Made by a program: the position numbers and the translations under genes
NCBI RefSeq assembly: GCF_011682145.1
Contig: NZ_WHJH01000007.1
Location: forward strand, 1 to 64,000
DNA from: Massilia mucilaginosa
GTDB lineage: Bacteria > Pseudomonadota > Gammaproteobacteria > Burkholderiales > Burkholderiaceae_D
DNA length: 64,000 bases
Reading direction: 5' to 3'
Notes under the pieces: model-generated
Databases searched by the model: none
The model's input: the letters and a program-made list of their open reading frames with translations, nothing else
What the model was told of the DNA's origin: nothing
Shown here: one piece after another, positions 1 to 13,555 of the stretch
How positions within the stretch are numbered: the first letter of the stretch is position 1
Layout of the letters: each line of letters starts with the position of its first letter

Positions 1-56
1 CCCACGAAGGTGGCATCGTGTGTCACGCCGTTGGCTTGAGTGCTAAACTTTTTCAT
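1..56 (-). CDS. N-terminal fragment of an unidentified protein
   Basis: A leftward reading frame starts with ATG at 56 and runs off the left edge, giving only 18 complete codons (MKKFSTQANGVTHDATFV). A purine-rich Shine-Dalgarno stretch (AAAGGGGAAG on the minus strand, about 60-69) precedes the ATG at normal spacing, which is the main support for a real start. Too little protein is visible to name a family. The small gene at 402-794 points the same way, but the repeat cluster between them makes co-transcription uncertain. Confidence 0.5.
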   Translation of the reverse strand, partial: MKKFSTQANGVTHDATFV

Positions 57-164
57 GACTTCCCCTTTCGATAGTGGCTGACAGATTCGCCAAATTCGTT
101 TAGACCACGCTGACTTACAAATGTCGCGTCACCGTAGGTCTCGGGACGGGGAAGTCCCTTTCAT

Positions 165-395
165 TCATTCGGACACGGCCTCGGCATTATTGCGGCAGAG
201 CTCGTGTCCGTTTGTCAGACCTGACACCGGGATGACGACACCGGGATGACACCGGGATGCAGACACCGGGATGCACCGGGATAGACAGTCAGACCTGACA
301 CCGGGATAGACACCGGGATAGTAGAGTTCGTGTCCCTTTGTCAGACCTGACACCGGGATAGACCTGACACCGGGATGGGATGACACCGCGCAATG
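165..395. repeat. Cluster of short GC-rich repeats, family A (variant CACCGGGAT)
   Basis: The stretch holds several copies of a core reading GTCAGACCTGACACCGGGA (near 211, 286 and 339, with a truncated one near 358), separated by extra copies of GACACCGGGAT. A partner arm in the opposite sense (CATTCGGACACGGCC, about 167-180) faces GCTCGTGTCCG at about 200. The core TGTCAGACCTGACA is almost self-complementary. Spacing is irregular, so this is not a CRISPR array. It looks like a small inverted-repeat element whose right arm has expanded by slippage. A second cluster with the same core but a different tail lies at 29311-29665. Confidence 0.85.
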
Positions 396-401
396 GCCGG
401 T

Positions 402-794
402 TTAGCGCAGGCGGCCCACGTAGCTTTGCACGGACGCGGCGCGCGCGCTCAGGGCTGCCGGCGCCGCCGCAGCGAGGCCGGCGGACGGCGCCTGCACCGG
501 TGCCCCCTGCTGCGCCGGCACGCGCGCCAGCAGCGGTGTTGTCGCCACAGTGACGAACAATCCGCCCGTGCCGAAATAGATCTCCTGCAAGCGTGCACCG
601 ATCTGTAGCAGGTCCTCGTTGCCGCTCGCAAGGGCCAGCCCCAGCACATGGCGGCAATAGGCCGGATCGACGCGCATATATTCGATATCGGTCACGCGGC
701 CTTGCCCGCGCCGCAGTATCACGTGCAAACGCGACATTAACGCAAATGCCTGGTTTTCCAGGTGGGCCATGGTGATTTGCTCGTTGGTCGTCAT
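402..794 (-). CDS. Small protein of unknown function
   Basis: This 130-residue protein starts at ATG 794, chosen because a perfect AAAGGAG lies seven bases upstream; a TTG just before it is less likely. The first 90 residues look globular and mainly helical (MTTNEQITMAHLENQAFAL...). The last 40 are rich in alanine, proline and glutamine and look flexible. There is no signal peptide or membrane segment. It is divergent from the tail sheath gene 350 bases away, so a link with that gene is possible but unproven. I do not recognise a family. Confidence 0.6.
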   Translation of the reverse strand: MTTNEQITMAHLENQAFALMSRLHVILRRGQGRVTDIEYMRVDPAYCRHVLGLALASGNEDLLQIGARLQEIYFGTGGLFVTVATTPLLARVPAQQGAPVQAPSAGLAAAAPAALSARAASVQSYVGRLR

Positions 795-1041
795 CAATCG
801 ACTCCTTTATGTGCGCGGCCAGAATTTTTGCCGGATAAACAACTGCTTTGCATATTGCATGCCGGCCAATGCGGGAAAATACCGTCCGCCTTACCCGAAT
901 TGCATCGCTTTCGCACCGCCATGGCGCAGCGCCGGCGATGTGTGGCACCAATACCTCGCATCAGCGTGTATTTACCCGCGCCCGACCCGGTTTCTCGCCA
1001 GCGCTGTCAAGCCCGTTTCGCAAGACTATTGCAGAGTCCGC

Positions 1042-1070
1042 TTGCATCATTGATTAATGTCAAAGATAAC
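1042..1070 (+). promoter_or_regulatory. Possible sigma-70 promoter for the sheath gene
   Basis: TTGCAT (1042-1047) and GATAAC (1065-1070) are separated by 17 bases and lie about 80 bases upstream of the sheath start codon. The match is only moderate (four of six in each box). The rest of the 795-1148 gap holds no convincing gene. Confidence 0.35.
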
Positions 1071-1148
1071 GTTTTCAAAGCGCATCTAATAGCTATGTCG
1101 CCGCAGTTTGATGCAGCCGTGAATATAGAAAACGAAACAGGAGATCCC

Positions 1149-2738
1149 ATGCATGCCGCAATGAGCTACGCCAGCACCGTGACCGAGCAGCTTCCCACAG
1201 CCGTACACCCGATTGCGGGTGTGGCCACCTCGATCACCGCGTTTGTCGGCCGCGCGCTGCGCGGGCCGGTCGATGAACCGGTCAGCATCGCCAGCTTCGC
1301 CCAGTTCGAGCGCCTGTTCGGCGGCTTGTGGGAGGGCAGTGCGCTCGGCTTCGCGGTGCGCGATTTCTTCCTGAACGGCGGCGCCAGGGCCGTCATCGTG
1401 CGCCTGTACCACGCCCCGGCACCGGCCGACGGCGTGGTGCGCAGCCACGCCATCCTGCGCGCCGGGGGACTGACCCTGCAGGCGCGCGACCCCGGCACCT
1501 GGGGCAATGCGCTGCAGGTGCGCGTCGACCACGAACTGCTGTCGGGCGACCCGGACAGCTTCAACCTGTCGGTGCGCGACAGCGTCACCGGCCAGGTGGA
1601 GCTGTTTCGCAACGTCTCGCTCGGCGCCAGTCATCCGCGCCGGGTCGACCTGGTCTTGCGCAGCATCTCGCGCCTGGTGAGCATGAGCGGCACGCTGCCT
1701 CTTGAGCGCCCCGCCAGCCATCCGCGCGCGCCGGCCGAGGGCGACGCCTGGCAGTGCGGCGCCGCCAGCAACACCGGCGTGATGGATGCCGACCGCGCCG
1801 CCGCCGAACTGCCGCTCACGCTGGCGGACTTTATCGGCAACGGCAAGATGGCGCGCAAGGCCGGCCTGTACGCGCTGGACCGCGCCGATTTGTTCAACCT
1901 GCTGTGCATTCCTCCCTACCTGGAGAACGGCGGCGACCTGCTCGACGCCGGCGTCCACAGCGCCCTGGTGGCCGAAGCGGGCGCTTACTGCGAACTGCGG
2001 CGCGCCATGCTGCTGGTCGACCCGCCGCCGGCCTGGCACAGCGTCGACAACGCCCTCGAAGGCGTGGCCGCACTCGGCACCAGCAGCAGGAATGCGGCGC
2101 TGTTCTTCCCGCGCTTGCTGCAGCCGGTCGACCAGCGCGGCGGCCAGCTCACGCGCCTGGCCCCTTGCGGCGCGGTGGCCGGCATCATCGCCCGCACCGA
2201 CCAGCAGCGCGGCGTCTGGAAAGCGCCGGTCGGCATGGACGCCACCCTGATCGGCGTGCCGGAACTGAGCGTGCCGGTGTCCGACAGCGACAACGGCATG
2301 CTCAACCCCCTCGGCATCAACTGCCTGCGCAGCATGCCGTCGGCCGGGCGCATCGTCTGGGGCGCGCGCACCCTGCACAGCGACGACCCCGATGGCGCGC
2401 AGGGCAAATGCATCCCGGTGCGGCGCACCGCGCTGTATATCGAAGAGAGCCTGGTGCGCGGCACGCGCTGGGTGCTGTGCGAGCAGAACGACGACCAGCT
2501 GTGGGCCCAGGTTCGCCTCAGCATCCACGCCTTCATGGTCGGCCTGTTCCGCCAGGGCGCGTTCCAGGGCAAGGCGCCGCACGAAGCGTTTTTTGTCAGC
2601 TGCGGGCCGGAGACGACCACCCAGGACGACGTGGAGCATGGGGTACTCAACATCACCGTCGGTTTCGCGCCGCTCAAGGCCGGCCAGTTCGTGCTGGTGC
2701 ACGTGCAGCAGGCGGCCGGCCAGGTGCGCAGCCACTGA
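1149..2738 (+). CDS. Contractile tail sheath protein (phage or injection-system type)
   Basis: This 529-residue protein resembles sheath proteins of contractile phage tails and extracellular contractile injection systems. Near the N-terminus it has the family pattern HPIAGVATSITAFVGRALRG followed by PVSIASFAQFERLFGGL and FFLNGGARAVIVRLY. The end (EAFFVSCGPETT, then NITVGFAPLKAGQFVLVH) matches the conserved C-terminal sheath domain. Length is normal for the family (about 480-530). ATG 1149 is chosen because CAGGAGA sits just upstream and conserved sequence begins soon after. No tube, baseplate, spike or AAA+ ATPase gene is in the window, so the gene is isolated here. It could be the edge of a cluster to the left or a remnant. 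Confidence 0.85.
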   Translation: MHAAMSYASTVTEQLPTAVHPIAGVATSITAFVGRALRGPVDEPVSIASFAQFERLFGGLWEGSALGFAVRDFFLNGGARAVIVRLYHAPAPADGVVRSHAILRAGGLTLQARDPGTWGNALQVRVDHELLSGDPDSFNLSVRDSVTGQVELFRNVSLGASHPRRVDLVLRSISRLVSMSGTLPLERPASHPRAPAEGDAWQCGAASNTGVMDADRAAAELPLTLADFIGNGKMARKAGLYALDRADLFNLLCIPPYLENGGDLLDAGVHSALVAEAGAYCELRRAMLLVDPPPAWHSVDNALEGVAALGTSSRNAALFFPRLLQPVDQRGGQLTRLAPCGAVAGIIARTDQQRGVWKAPVGMDATLIGVPELSVPVSDSDNGMLNPLGINCLRSMPSAGRIVWGARTLHSDDPDGAQGKCIPVRRTALYIEESLVRGTRWVLCEQNDDQLWAQVRLSIHAFMVGLFRQGAFQGKAPHEAFFVSCGPETTTQDDVEHGVLNITVGFAPLKAGQFVLVHVQQAAGQVRSH

Positions 2739-2844
2739 TGCCGGCCGGCGTCGGGGCCAGCCGATCCAGCGGCGCTGGCGAACGGCCAGGCGTCCGACGC
2801 CATGGCGGATGCCGGCGCGGTTTTTGGGGCGCATGAGCGTTGGC

Positions 2845-2868
2845 GCCGGCGTCCCGGGAGACGCCGGC
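2845..2868. terminator. Hairpin between convergent genes
   Basis: A perfect nine-base stem (GCCGGCGTC / GACGCCGGC) with a six-base loop lies between the sheath gene and the convergent cystathionine lyase gene. No run of T follows on either strand, so it is only a candidate terminator. Confidence 0.35.
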
Positions 2869-2903
2869 CAGTTTGCCGCCGGCGCTGCCGGCAGCGAGCA
2901 GGC

Positions 2904-4094
2904 TTAGATGGCGGCCAGCGCGGCGCGCAGGTCGTCGCGCAGGTCTTCCACGTGTTCCACCCCGACCGACAGGCGAATCAGCCCATCGCTGATGCCGAGC
3001 AGCGCGCGCTGCGCCGGCGGAATGGTCGCATGGGTCATCAGGGCAGGGTGCTCGATCAGGCTTTCGACCCCTCCCAGGCTCTCGGCCAGGGTGAACACCT
3101 CGCAGCGCTCCAAAAAGCGGCGCGCGCCGGCCAGGTCGGTATCGAGCTGGATCGAGATGATGCCGCCGAAGCCGTTCATCTGGCGCTTGGCCAGTTCGTG
3201 CTGCGGATGCGAAGCCAGGCCAGGATAGAAAACGCGGCCGACCTTCGGTTCGTTTTCCAGCCATGCGGCCAGGTCCAGCGCGCTGGCGCAGTGGCGTTCC
3301 AGGCGCAGCGCCAGGGTCTTGATGCCGCGCAGGACCAGGAAGCTGTCAAACGGACCCTGGATCGCGCCCACCGAATTTTGCAGGAAGCCCAACTGCTCGG
3401 CCCATGCAGCCTGGTGCTCGCCCGCGCCGACCACCGCAATGCCGCCGATGACGTCCGAATGGCCGTTCATGTATTTGGTGGTCGAGTGCACCACGATGTC
3501 CATGCCCAGTTCCAGCGGACGCTGGACGATCGGGCTGGCGAAGGTGTTGTCGCACACCGAGATGATGCCGCGCGCGCGGCAGATGTCGCCGATGGCTTTC
3601 AGGTCGGCCAGCTTGAGCATCGGGTTGGTCGGCGTTTCGACCCATACCATGCGCGTTTCGGGACGAATGGCCGCCAGCAGCTTGGCCGGATCGGTCAGGT
3701 CGACGTAGGTGAAATCGTGGCCCGCGCTGCGCCGGCGCACGCGCTCGAACAGGCGGTAGGTGCCGCCGTACATGTCGTCGCCGGCGATGATGTGCGAGCC
3801 GGCGTCGGCCAGTTCGAGCACGGTCGAAATGGCGGCCAGGCCGGAGGCGAAGGCGAACGCCTGCGCGCCGCCTTCCAGGTCGGCCACGCAGCGTTCCAGC
3901 GCCCAGCGGGTCGGATTGTGCGAGCGTCCGTAATCGAGGCCCTTGTGCACGCCCGGGCTTTCCTGCACATAGGTGGAGGTGGCGTAAATCGGCGGCATCA
4001 CCGCGCCGGTGGACGGATCGGGCGACTGGCCGCCGTGGATCACGCGCGTGGAAAGATGTTTTTTGCTGATCGAGTCGGTCACGGGTTTGTTCAC
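2904..4094 (-). CDS. Cystathionine gamma-lyase, PLP-dependent
   Basis: This 396-residue Cys/Met-metabolism enzyme is predicted to cleave cystathionine to cysteine, 2-oxobutanoate and ammonia. The PLP lysine lies in HSTTKYMNGHSD, and YGRSHNPTR near residue 55 supplies phosphate-binding residues. The stretch ESLGGVESL with its glutamate, followed by PALMTHATIP, is typical of gamma-lyases rather than beta-lyases. Gamma-synthase remains the main alternative. The start is GTG at 4094, with AGGA seven bases upstream, and it overlaps the stop of the upstream synthase gene (GTGA), so the two are translationally coupled. Together they form a reverse transsulfuration unit. Confidence 0.88.
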   Translation of the reverse strand: MNKPVTDSISKKHLSTRVIHGGQSPDPSTGAVMPPIYATSTYVQESPGVHKGLDYGRSHNPTRWALERCVADLEGGAQAFAFASGLAAISTVLELADAGSHIIAGDDMYGGTYRLFERVRRRSAGHDFTYVDLTDPAKLLAAIRPETRMVWVETPTNPMLKLADLKAIGDICRARGIISVCDNTFASPIVQRPLELGMDIVVHSTTKYMNGHSDVIGGIAVVGAGEHQAAWAEQLGFLQNSVGAIQGPFDSFLVLRGIKTLALRLERHCASALDLAAWLENEPKVGRVFYPGLASHPQHELAKRQMNGFGGIISIQLDTDLAGARRFLERCEVFTLAESLGGVESLIEHPALMTHATIPPAQRALLGISDGLIRLSVGVEHVEDLRDDLRAALAAI

Positions 4095-5467
4095 GATAGG
4101 GTCCTGCGCAAGTGGTTAAGAAGGTCGAAGCGGGTAATCAGGCCATAAAAATGATCGTCCTCGCTGATGACGGCGGTCAGGCCGCGGTCGAGTATATCGC
4201 GCAGCTCGGCCATGCTGGCGGACGGACGCAGTGTTTGCAGTTCCGACGTCATGGTGGTGCCGACCTGGTCGCGAAAGCGCGTGGCGTCGCCCGTCACATG
4301 CAGCAGCAGGTCGGATTCGTCCAGGATGCCGGCCAGGCGGCCCTTGTCGATCACCGGCAGCTGCGCCAGGTCGGCGCTGCGCATGCGGTTGAACGCCGTG
4401 AGCAGGGTATCGGACGGCGCCACGGTGACCACGTCGCCGTCGTCGAAGCGGCGGCCGATCAGGTCGCGCAGGTCGCCCAGCGCCGGGCGCTGGAGCAAGC
4501 CCTGGTCGACCATCCAGCCGTCGCTGTAGACCTTGGTCAGGTAGCGCGTGCCGGTGTCGCACACAAACGTGACCACTTTCTTCGGCGTGGTCTGCGCGCG
4601 GCAGTAGCGCAATGCGGCCGCCAGCAGGGTGCCGCTCGACGATCCGGCCAGGATGCCTTCTTCGCGCAGCAGCATGCGCGCGCTGCCGAAGCTGTCTTCA
4701 TCGCTGACGGTGTAGGCGCTTTTCACGCGCGACAGATCGGCAATCGCGGGAATGAAGTCTTCGCCGATGCCTTCGACCGCCCACGAACCGGCGTCGTCGC
4801 GCAGCACGCCGGTGTTGATGTAGTCGGCCAGGATCGAACCTTGCGGATCGGCCAGCACGAATTCGAGCTTCGGTTGCACCGTTTCGAAATAGCGCGACAG
4901 GCCGCTCAGGGTGCCGGACGAACCGACGCCGACCACGATGGCGTCGAGGTCATGCCCGGTCTGTTCCCACAGTTCGGGGCCGGTGGTGCTCTGGTGCGCC
5001 AGCGGGTTGGCCGGGTTGTTGAACTGGTCGGCGAACCAGGAGCCGGGAATCTCGCGCGCCAGGCGCGCCGCCACATCCTGGTAGTACTCCGGATGGCCTT
5101 TGCCGACGTCGGAGCGGGTCAGGTGGATGTCGGCGCCGAGGGCTTTGAGGTGCAGGATTTTTTCGATCGCCATTTTGTCGGGCACGACCAGCACCACGCG
5201 GTAGCCTTTCAGGCGCGCGACCAGGGCCAGGCCGAGGCCCGTATTGCCGGCGGTGGCTTCGACCACCACGCCGCCGGGTTTCAGGCTGCCGTCGGCTTCA
5301 GCCGCTTCGATCATGGCGCGGCCGATACGGTCCTTGATGGAGCCGCCGGGGTTTTGCGATTCGAGCTTGAGGAACAGGCGGCACGGACCGGTGTCGATGC
5401 GGGTCACTTCGATCAGCGGGGTGTTGCCGATCAGGGAAAACAGGGCAGGCTGCGGTGCGGATGACAT
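4091..5467 (-). CDS. Cystathionine beta-synthase with paired CBS domains
   Basis: This 458-residue enzyme condenses serine with homocysteine to give cystathionine. The N-terminal 320 residues are a fold-type II PLP domain: the PLP lysine is in NPGGSIKDRIG (about residue 45), the substrate loop is EATAGNTGLGLA, and the phosphate loop is GVGSSGTLSG. Residues 335-455 form two CBS repeats (VTVAPSDTLLTAF... and LRPSASMAELRDIL...), as in animal and some bacterial CBS enzymes but absent from plain cysteine synthases. No haem-binding N-terminal extension is present. ATG 5467 has GGAGG five bases upstream. The gamma-lyase gene follows with overlapping codons. Confidence 0.9.
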   Translation of the reverse strand: MSSAPQPALFSLIGNTPLIEVTRIDTGPCRLFLKLESQNPGGSIKDRIGRAMIEAAEADGSLKPGGVVVEATAGNTGLGLALVARLKGYRVVLVVPDKMAIEKILHLKALGADIHLTRSDVGKGHPEYYQDVAARLAREIPGSWFADQFNNPANPLAHQSTTGPELWEQTGHDLDAIVVGVGSSGTLSGLSRYFETVQPKLEFVLADPQGSILADYINTGVLRDDAGSWAVEGIGEDFIPAIADLSRVKSAYTVSDEDSFGSARMLLREEGILAGSSSGTLLAAALRYCRAQTTPKKVVTFVCDTGTRYLTKVYSDGWMVDQGLLQRPALGDLRDLIGRRFDDGDVVTVAPSDTLLTAFNRMRSADLAQLPVIDKGRLAGILDESDLLLHVTGDATRFRDQVGTTMTSELQTLRPSASMAELRDILDRGLTAVISEDDHFYGLITRFDLLNHLRRTLS

Positions 5468-5621
5468 GAGAACCTCCGAAAGCCGGGTTCGGCGTCCTTG
5501 TGGGCGGCCGCTCCGGCGGAAAAAGGGCGGATCATAGGCGTGCGGTGACGGCGATGGAACGAATGATTCTATGCTTTGATATATGAATTCCGATCCGGTT
5601 TGCGCAAGTGCGATGCGTTTC

Positions 5622-7274
<1,653 letters not shown>

Positions 7275-7296
7275 GTTTCAATTTTACCCCAGTTGC

Positions 7297-7330
7297 GTTT
7301 CACACGTTTCATCTTGAAACATGCTGAAAC
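7297..7330. promoter_or_regulatory. Nested inverted repeats, predicted PrpR binding site
   Basis: Four half-sites are nested: GTTTCA at 7297 and 7306, and TGAAAC at 7315 and 7325. The inner pair forms GTTTCATCTTGAAAC. They lie about 90-120 bases upstream of the sigma-54 promoter at 7418-7433, a usual place for enhancer-binding proteins, and about 25 bases from the prpR start codon, so autoregulation is possible. Confidence 0.75.
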
Positions 7331-7417
7331 ACCAGTGCAATGGAACAGCTTGTTTCTAATGTGCGCAAGGCATTGAATACAAAGAGGTTTCGTGCGTCAG
7401 GCTGAGTGGCTTGCGCG

Positions 7418-7433
7418 TGGCACGCCGCTTGCA
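7418..7433 (+). promoter_or_regulatory. Sigma-54 promoter of the prpBC-acnD-prpF operon
   Basis: TGGCACGCCGCTTGCA matches the -24/-12 consensus (TGGCACG-N4-TTGCA) without mismatch. It lies about 50 bases upstream of the prpB start codon, so transcription should begin near 7444. The AAA+ GAFTGA regulator encoded alongside fits this promoter type. Confidence 0.9.
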
Positions 7434-7481
7434 ATGCAAACAGCATTGTCATTCCAACGCAGTACCCGAGGAGAAAACGCA

Positions 7482-8366
7482 ATGAGAGAATCACGAGGCG
7501 CGATGTTCCGCCGCGCAGTCCAGGAAGAGTCGCCGTTGCAGGTCGTCGGCACCATCACCGCCTACACCGCGCGCATGGCCGAACAAACCGGTTACAAGGC
7601 CGTGTACCTGTCCGGTGGCGGCGTGGCCGCCAACTCGCTCGGCATGCCGGACCTCGGCATCAGCACCATGGACGACGTGATCACCGATGCCCAGCGCATC
7701 ACCGACACCTGCGGCCTGCCGCTGATGGTCGATATCGACACCGGCTGGGGCGGCGCTTTCAACATCGCGCGCACCATCCGCCACATGATCCGCGCCGACG
7801 TGGCAGCGGTGCACATGGAAGACCAGGTGTCGGCCAAGCGCTGCGGCCACCGTCCGGGCAAGGAAATCGTCAGCAAGGAAGAAATGGTCGACCGCATCAA
7901 GGCCGCCGTCGACGCCCGCCATGACGAAAGCTTCGTCATCATGGCGCGTACCGATTCGCTGGCGGTCGAAGGCCTGAACGCCGCCATCGACCGCGCCTGC
8001 GCCTACGTGGAAGCGGGCGCCGACATGATCTTCCCGGAAGCGATCACCAAGCTGGAGATGTACAGCCAGGTGCGCGAGGCGGTCAAGGTGCCGATTCTGG
8101 CCAACCTGACCGAATTCGGCGCGACCCCGCTGTTCACGCTCGACGAACTGCGCGCGCACAAGGTCGACATCGCCCTGTACTGCTGCGGCGCCTACCGCGC
8201 CATGAACGCTGCGGCCCTCAATTTCTACAAGACGCTGCGCGCCGAAGGCACCCAGAAAAACGTCGTAGCGACCATGCAAAGCCGCATGGAGCTGTACGAC
8301 TACCTCGGCTACCACGAGTACGAGCAAAAGCTCGACTCGCTGTTCGCCCAGGGTAAAGAAAAGTAA
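7482..8366 (+). CDS. prpB: 2-methylisocitrate lyase
   Basis: This 294-residue enzyme splits 2-methylisocitrate into pyruvate and succinate, the last step of the methylcitrate cycle. The isocitrate lyase/PEP mutase barrel is evident: [13 protein letters not shown], the Mg-binding DIDTGWG, and the catalytic loop around KRCGHRPGK. Length matches characterised PrpB proteins (about 295). ATG 7482 is preceded by CGAGGAGA eight bases upstream. It is the first gene of the operon, about 40 bases downstream of the predicted transcription start. Confidence 0.95.
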   Translation: MRESRGAMFRRAVQEESPLQVVGTITAYTARMAEQTGYKAVYLSGGGVAANSLGMPDLGISTMDDVITDAQRITDTCGLPLMVDIDTGWGGAFNIARTIRHMIRADVAAVHMEDQVSAKRCGHRPGKEIVSKEEMVDRIKAAVDARHDESFVIMARTDSLAVEGLNAAIDRACAYVEAGADMIFPEAITKLEMYSQVREAVKVPILANLTEFGATPLFTLDELRAHKVDIALYCCGAYRAMNAAALNFYKTLRAEGTQKNVVATMQSRMELYDYLGYHEYEQKLDSLFAQGKEK

Positions 8367-8399
8367 TCACACAAATTTAGAAGAATCGCGGAGCCTCAC

Positions 8400-9566
8400 A
8401 TGACTGACATCACCACCCCGGCCGAAGCCGTCCCGTTCAAGCCGAAAAAATCGGTCGCCCTGTCCGGCGTTACCGCCGGTAACACCGCACTGTGCTCGGT
8501 CGGCAAAACCGGCAACGACCTGCACTACCGCGGCTACGACATCCTCGACGTCGCCGACAGCTGCGAGTTCGAAGAAATCGCCTACCTGCTGGTACACGGC
8601 AAACTGCCCAACGACGGCGAACTGCGTGGCTACAAGGCGCACCTGAAATCGATGCGCGGCCTGCCGCAGGCGGTCAAGAACGCACTCGAAGCGCTGCCGG
8701 CGTCGAGCCACCCGATGGACGTGATGCGCACCGGCGTGTCCACCCTCGGCTGCGTGCTGCCCGAAAAAGACGACCATAATGTGCCGGGCGCGCGCTCGAT
8801 TGCCGACCGCCTGATGGCGTCCTTCGGTTCGATGCTGCTGTACTGGTACCACTTCAGCCACAACGGCCGCCGCATCGACACCGAAACCGACGACGACTCG
8901 ATCGGCGGCCACTTCCTGCACCTGCTGCACGGCTTCAAGCCGCCCGAGGCGTGGGTCAAGGCGATGCACACCTCGCTGATCCTGTACGCGGAACACGAAT
9001 TCAACGCCTCCACCTTCACCGCGCGCGTGATCGCCGGTACGGGTTCGGACATCCACTCGGCCATCACCGGTGCGATCGGCGCGCTGCGCGGTCCCAAGCA
9101 CGGCGGCGCCAACGAAGTCGCGCTCGACATCCAGAAGCGCTACGAAAACCCGGACGAAGCCGAAGCCGACATCCGCAACCGCGTCGCCAACAAGGAAGTC
9201 GTGATCGGCTTCGGCCACCCGGTGTACACCGTGTCCGACCCGCGCAATAAAGTGATCAAGGAAGTGGCGCGTTCGCTGTCCGAAGGCGCCGGTTCGACCA
9301 AGATGTTCGACATCGCCGAGCGCCTGGAAACCGTCATGTGGGAAGTCAAGAAGATGTTCCCGAACCTGGACTGGTTCTCCGCCGTGTCGTACCACATGAT
9401 GGGTGTGCCGACCGCCATGTTCACGCCGCTGTTCGTGATCTCGCGCACTTCCGGCTGGGCCGCCCACGTGATCGAGCAGCGCATCGACAACAAGATCATC
9501 CGCCCGAGCGCCAACTACGTCGGCCCGGACGACCTGACCTTCGTGCCGCTGGCCGATCGCAAGTAA
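8400..9566 (+). CDS. prpC: 2-methylcitrate synthase
   Basis: This 388-residue member of the citrate synthase family condenses propionyl-CoA with oxaloacetate. Typical stretches are [20 protein letters not shown] near the N-terminus, [11 protein letters not shown] (active-site His region) around residue 238, and [14 protein letters not shown] near 275. The short length and the initial [11 protein letters not shown] wording are those of PrpC rather than the roughly 430-residue citrate synthase GltA. It lies 33 bases after prpB and 22 bases before acnD in the same direction. Confidence 0.95.
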   Translation: MTDITTPAEAVPFKPKKSVALSGVTAGNTALCSVGKTGNDLHYRGYDILDVADSCEFEEIAYLLVHGKLPNDGELRGYKAHLKSMRGLPQAVKNALEALPASSHPMDVMRTGVSTLGCVLPEKDDHNVPGARSIADRLMASFGSMLLYWYHFSHNGRRIDTETDDDSIGGHFLHLLHGFKPPEAWVKAMHTSLILYAEHEFNASTFTARVIAGTGSDIHSAITGAIGALRGPKHGGANEVALDIQKRYENPDEAEADIRNRVANKEVVIGFGHPVYTVSDPRNKVIKEVARSLSEGAGSTKMFDIAERLETVMWEVKKMFPNLDWFSAVSYHMMGVPTAMFTPLFVISRTSGWAAHVIEQRIDNKIIRPSANYVGPDDLTFVPLADRK

Positions 9567-9588
9567 ACAGGTAAGTAAGGGATCAAAC

Positions 9589-12182
<2,594 letters not shown>

Positions 12183-12186
<4 letters not shown>

Positions 12187-13385
12187 TGGCGCACCTGCCT
12201 CAAATCAGGATTGCCGCCACGTATATGCGCGGCGGCACCAGCAAGGGCGTTTTCTTCCGCCTGCAAGACCTGCCCGAAGCGGCGCAGGTGCCCGGCGCCG
12301 CGCGCGACGCGCTGCTGCTGCGCGTGATCGGCAGCCCCGACCCCTACGGCAAGCAGATCGACGGCATGGGCGGCGCCACCTCGAGCACCAGCAAGACGGT
12401 GATCCTGTCCAAAAGCGCAAAGCCGGAGCACGATGTCGACTACCTGTTCGGCCAGGTCGCCATCGACAAGGCCTTTGTCGACTGGAGCGGCAACTGCGGC
12501 AACCTGTCGGCCGCTGTCGGCTCGTTCGCCATCGGCGCGGGGCTGGTCGACGCCGCCCGCATTCCCCAGGACGGCATGGCGGTGGTGCGCATCTGGCAAG
12601 CCAACATCGGCAAGACCATCATCGCGCACGTGCCGGTGACCGGCGGCGCGGTGCAGGAAACGGGCGACTTCGAACTCGATGGCGTGACCTTTCCGGCCGC
12701 TGAAGTGCAGCTCGAATTCATGAACCCGGCCGCCGAAGAAGAGGGCGCCGGCGGCGCCATGTTCCCGACCGGGCAGGTGGTCGACGACCTGGACGTGCCG
12801 GGACTGGGCATCCTCAAGGCCACCATGATCAACGCCGGCATTCCGACGATTTTCGTCAATGCGCAGGCGATCGGCTATACCGGCACCGAGCTGCAGGAGG
12901 CGATCAACGGCGACCCGAAAGCGCTGGCGATGTTCGAGGCGATCCGCGCGCATGGCGCCGTGCGCATGGGTTTGATCAAGCACGTGGACCAAGCGGCCAC
13001 GCGCCAGCACACGCCCAAGGTGGCCTTCGTGGCGCCGCCGGCCGATTACGTGTCGTCGAGCGGCAAAGCGGTGGCGGCCGGCGACATCGACCTGCTGGTG
13101 CGCGCCATGTCGATGGGCAAGCTGCACCACGCGATGATGGGCACCGCCGCCGTCGCCATCGGCACCGCGGCCGCCATTCCCGGCACCCTGGTCAGCCTGG
13201 CGGCCGGCGGGGGAGGGCGCAACGCGGTGCGCTTCGGCCATCCGTCCGGCACCCTGCGCGTGGGCGCCGAAGCGACCCAGGTCGGCGGCGACTGGAGCGT
13301 CGCCAAGGCCATCATGAGCCGCAGCGCGCGCGTGCTGATGGAAGGGTGGGTGCGCATACCCGGCGACGCCTTCCAGCGGTCTTAA
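12183..13385 (+). CDS. prpF: 2-methylaconitate cis-trans isomerase
   Basis: This 400-residue protein converts 2-methyl-trans-aconitate made by AcnD to the cis form, which an aconitase then hydrates. The family signature is near the start (ATYMRGGTSKGVFFRLQDLP), followed by GSPDPYGKQIDGMGGATSSTSK. GNCGNLSAAVG and SGTLRVGAEA mark the two diaminopimelate-epimerase-like halves. Two adjacent ATG codons (12183, 12186) are possible; AAAGGAG upstream fits either. Coupling to acnD is by overlapping stop and start. It closes the operon ahead of a clear terminator. Confidence 0.94.
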
Positions 13386-13412
13386 CAGCCCTTCCCGAGC
13401 GTTTGCGCGGAG

Positions 13413-13453
13413 CGCCCACCCCGCCCCGTGCGTGGTGGGCGTTTCTGTTTTTT
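13413..13453 (+). terminator. Rho-independent terminator of the prp operon
   Basis: CGCCCACC (13413-13420) pairs with GGTGGGCG (13434-13441) and is followed at once by TTTCTGTTTTTT. It lies 28 bases beyond the prpF stop. Confidence 0.88.
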
Positions 13454-13555
13454 GGGTTTTCCCGGCTTTTCCGGTAATTTACGGCCAATTGTGGTTTATG
13501 ATCAAGCTCTCCGTTGCCCATCGCAGAGGCGGCGGACTTACGCCGTCGTGGGGAC

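Noticed and set aside
165-395. CRISPR-like repeat array
   Set aside because: Repeat spacing is irregular, the units contain each other, and there are no unique spacers or cas genes. The same holds for 29311-29665.
1086-2834. Minus-strand open frame opposite the sheath gene
   Set aside because: Shadow of a recognised gene with the usual His/Arg/Ala-rich composition.
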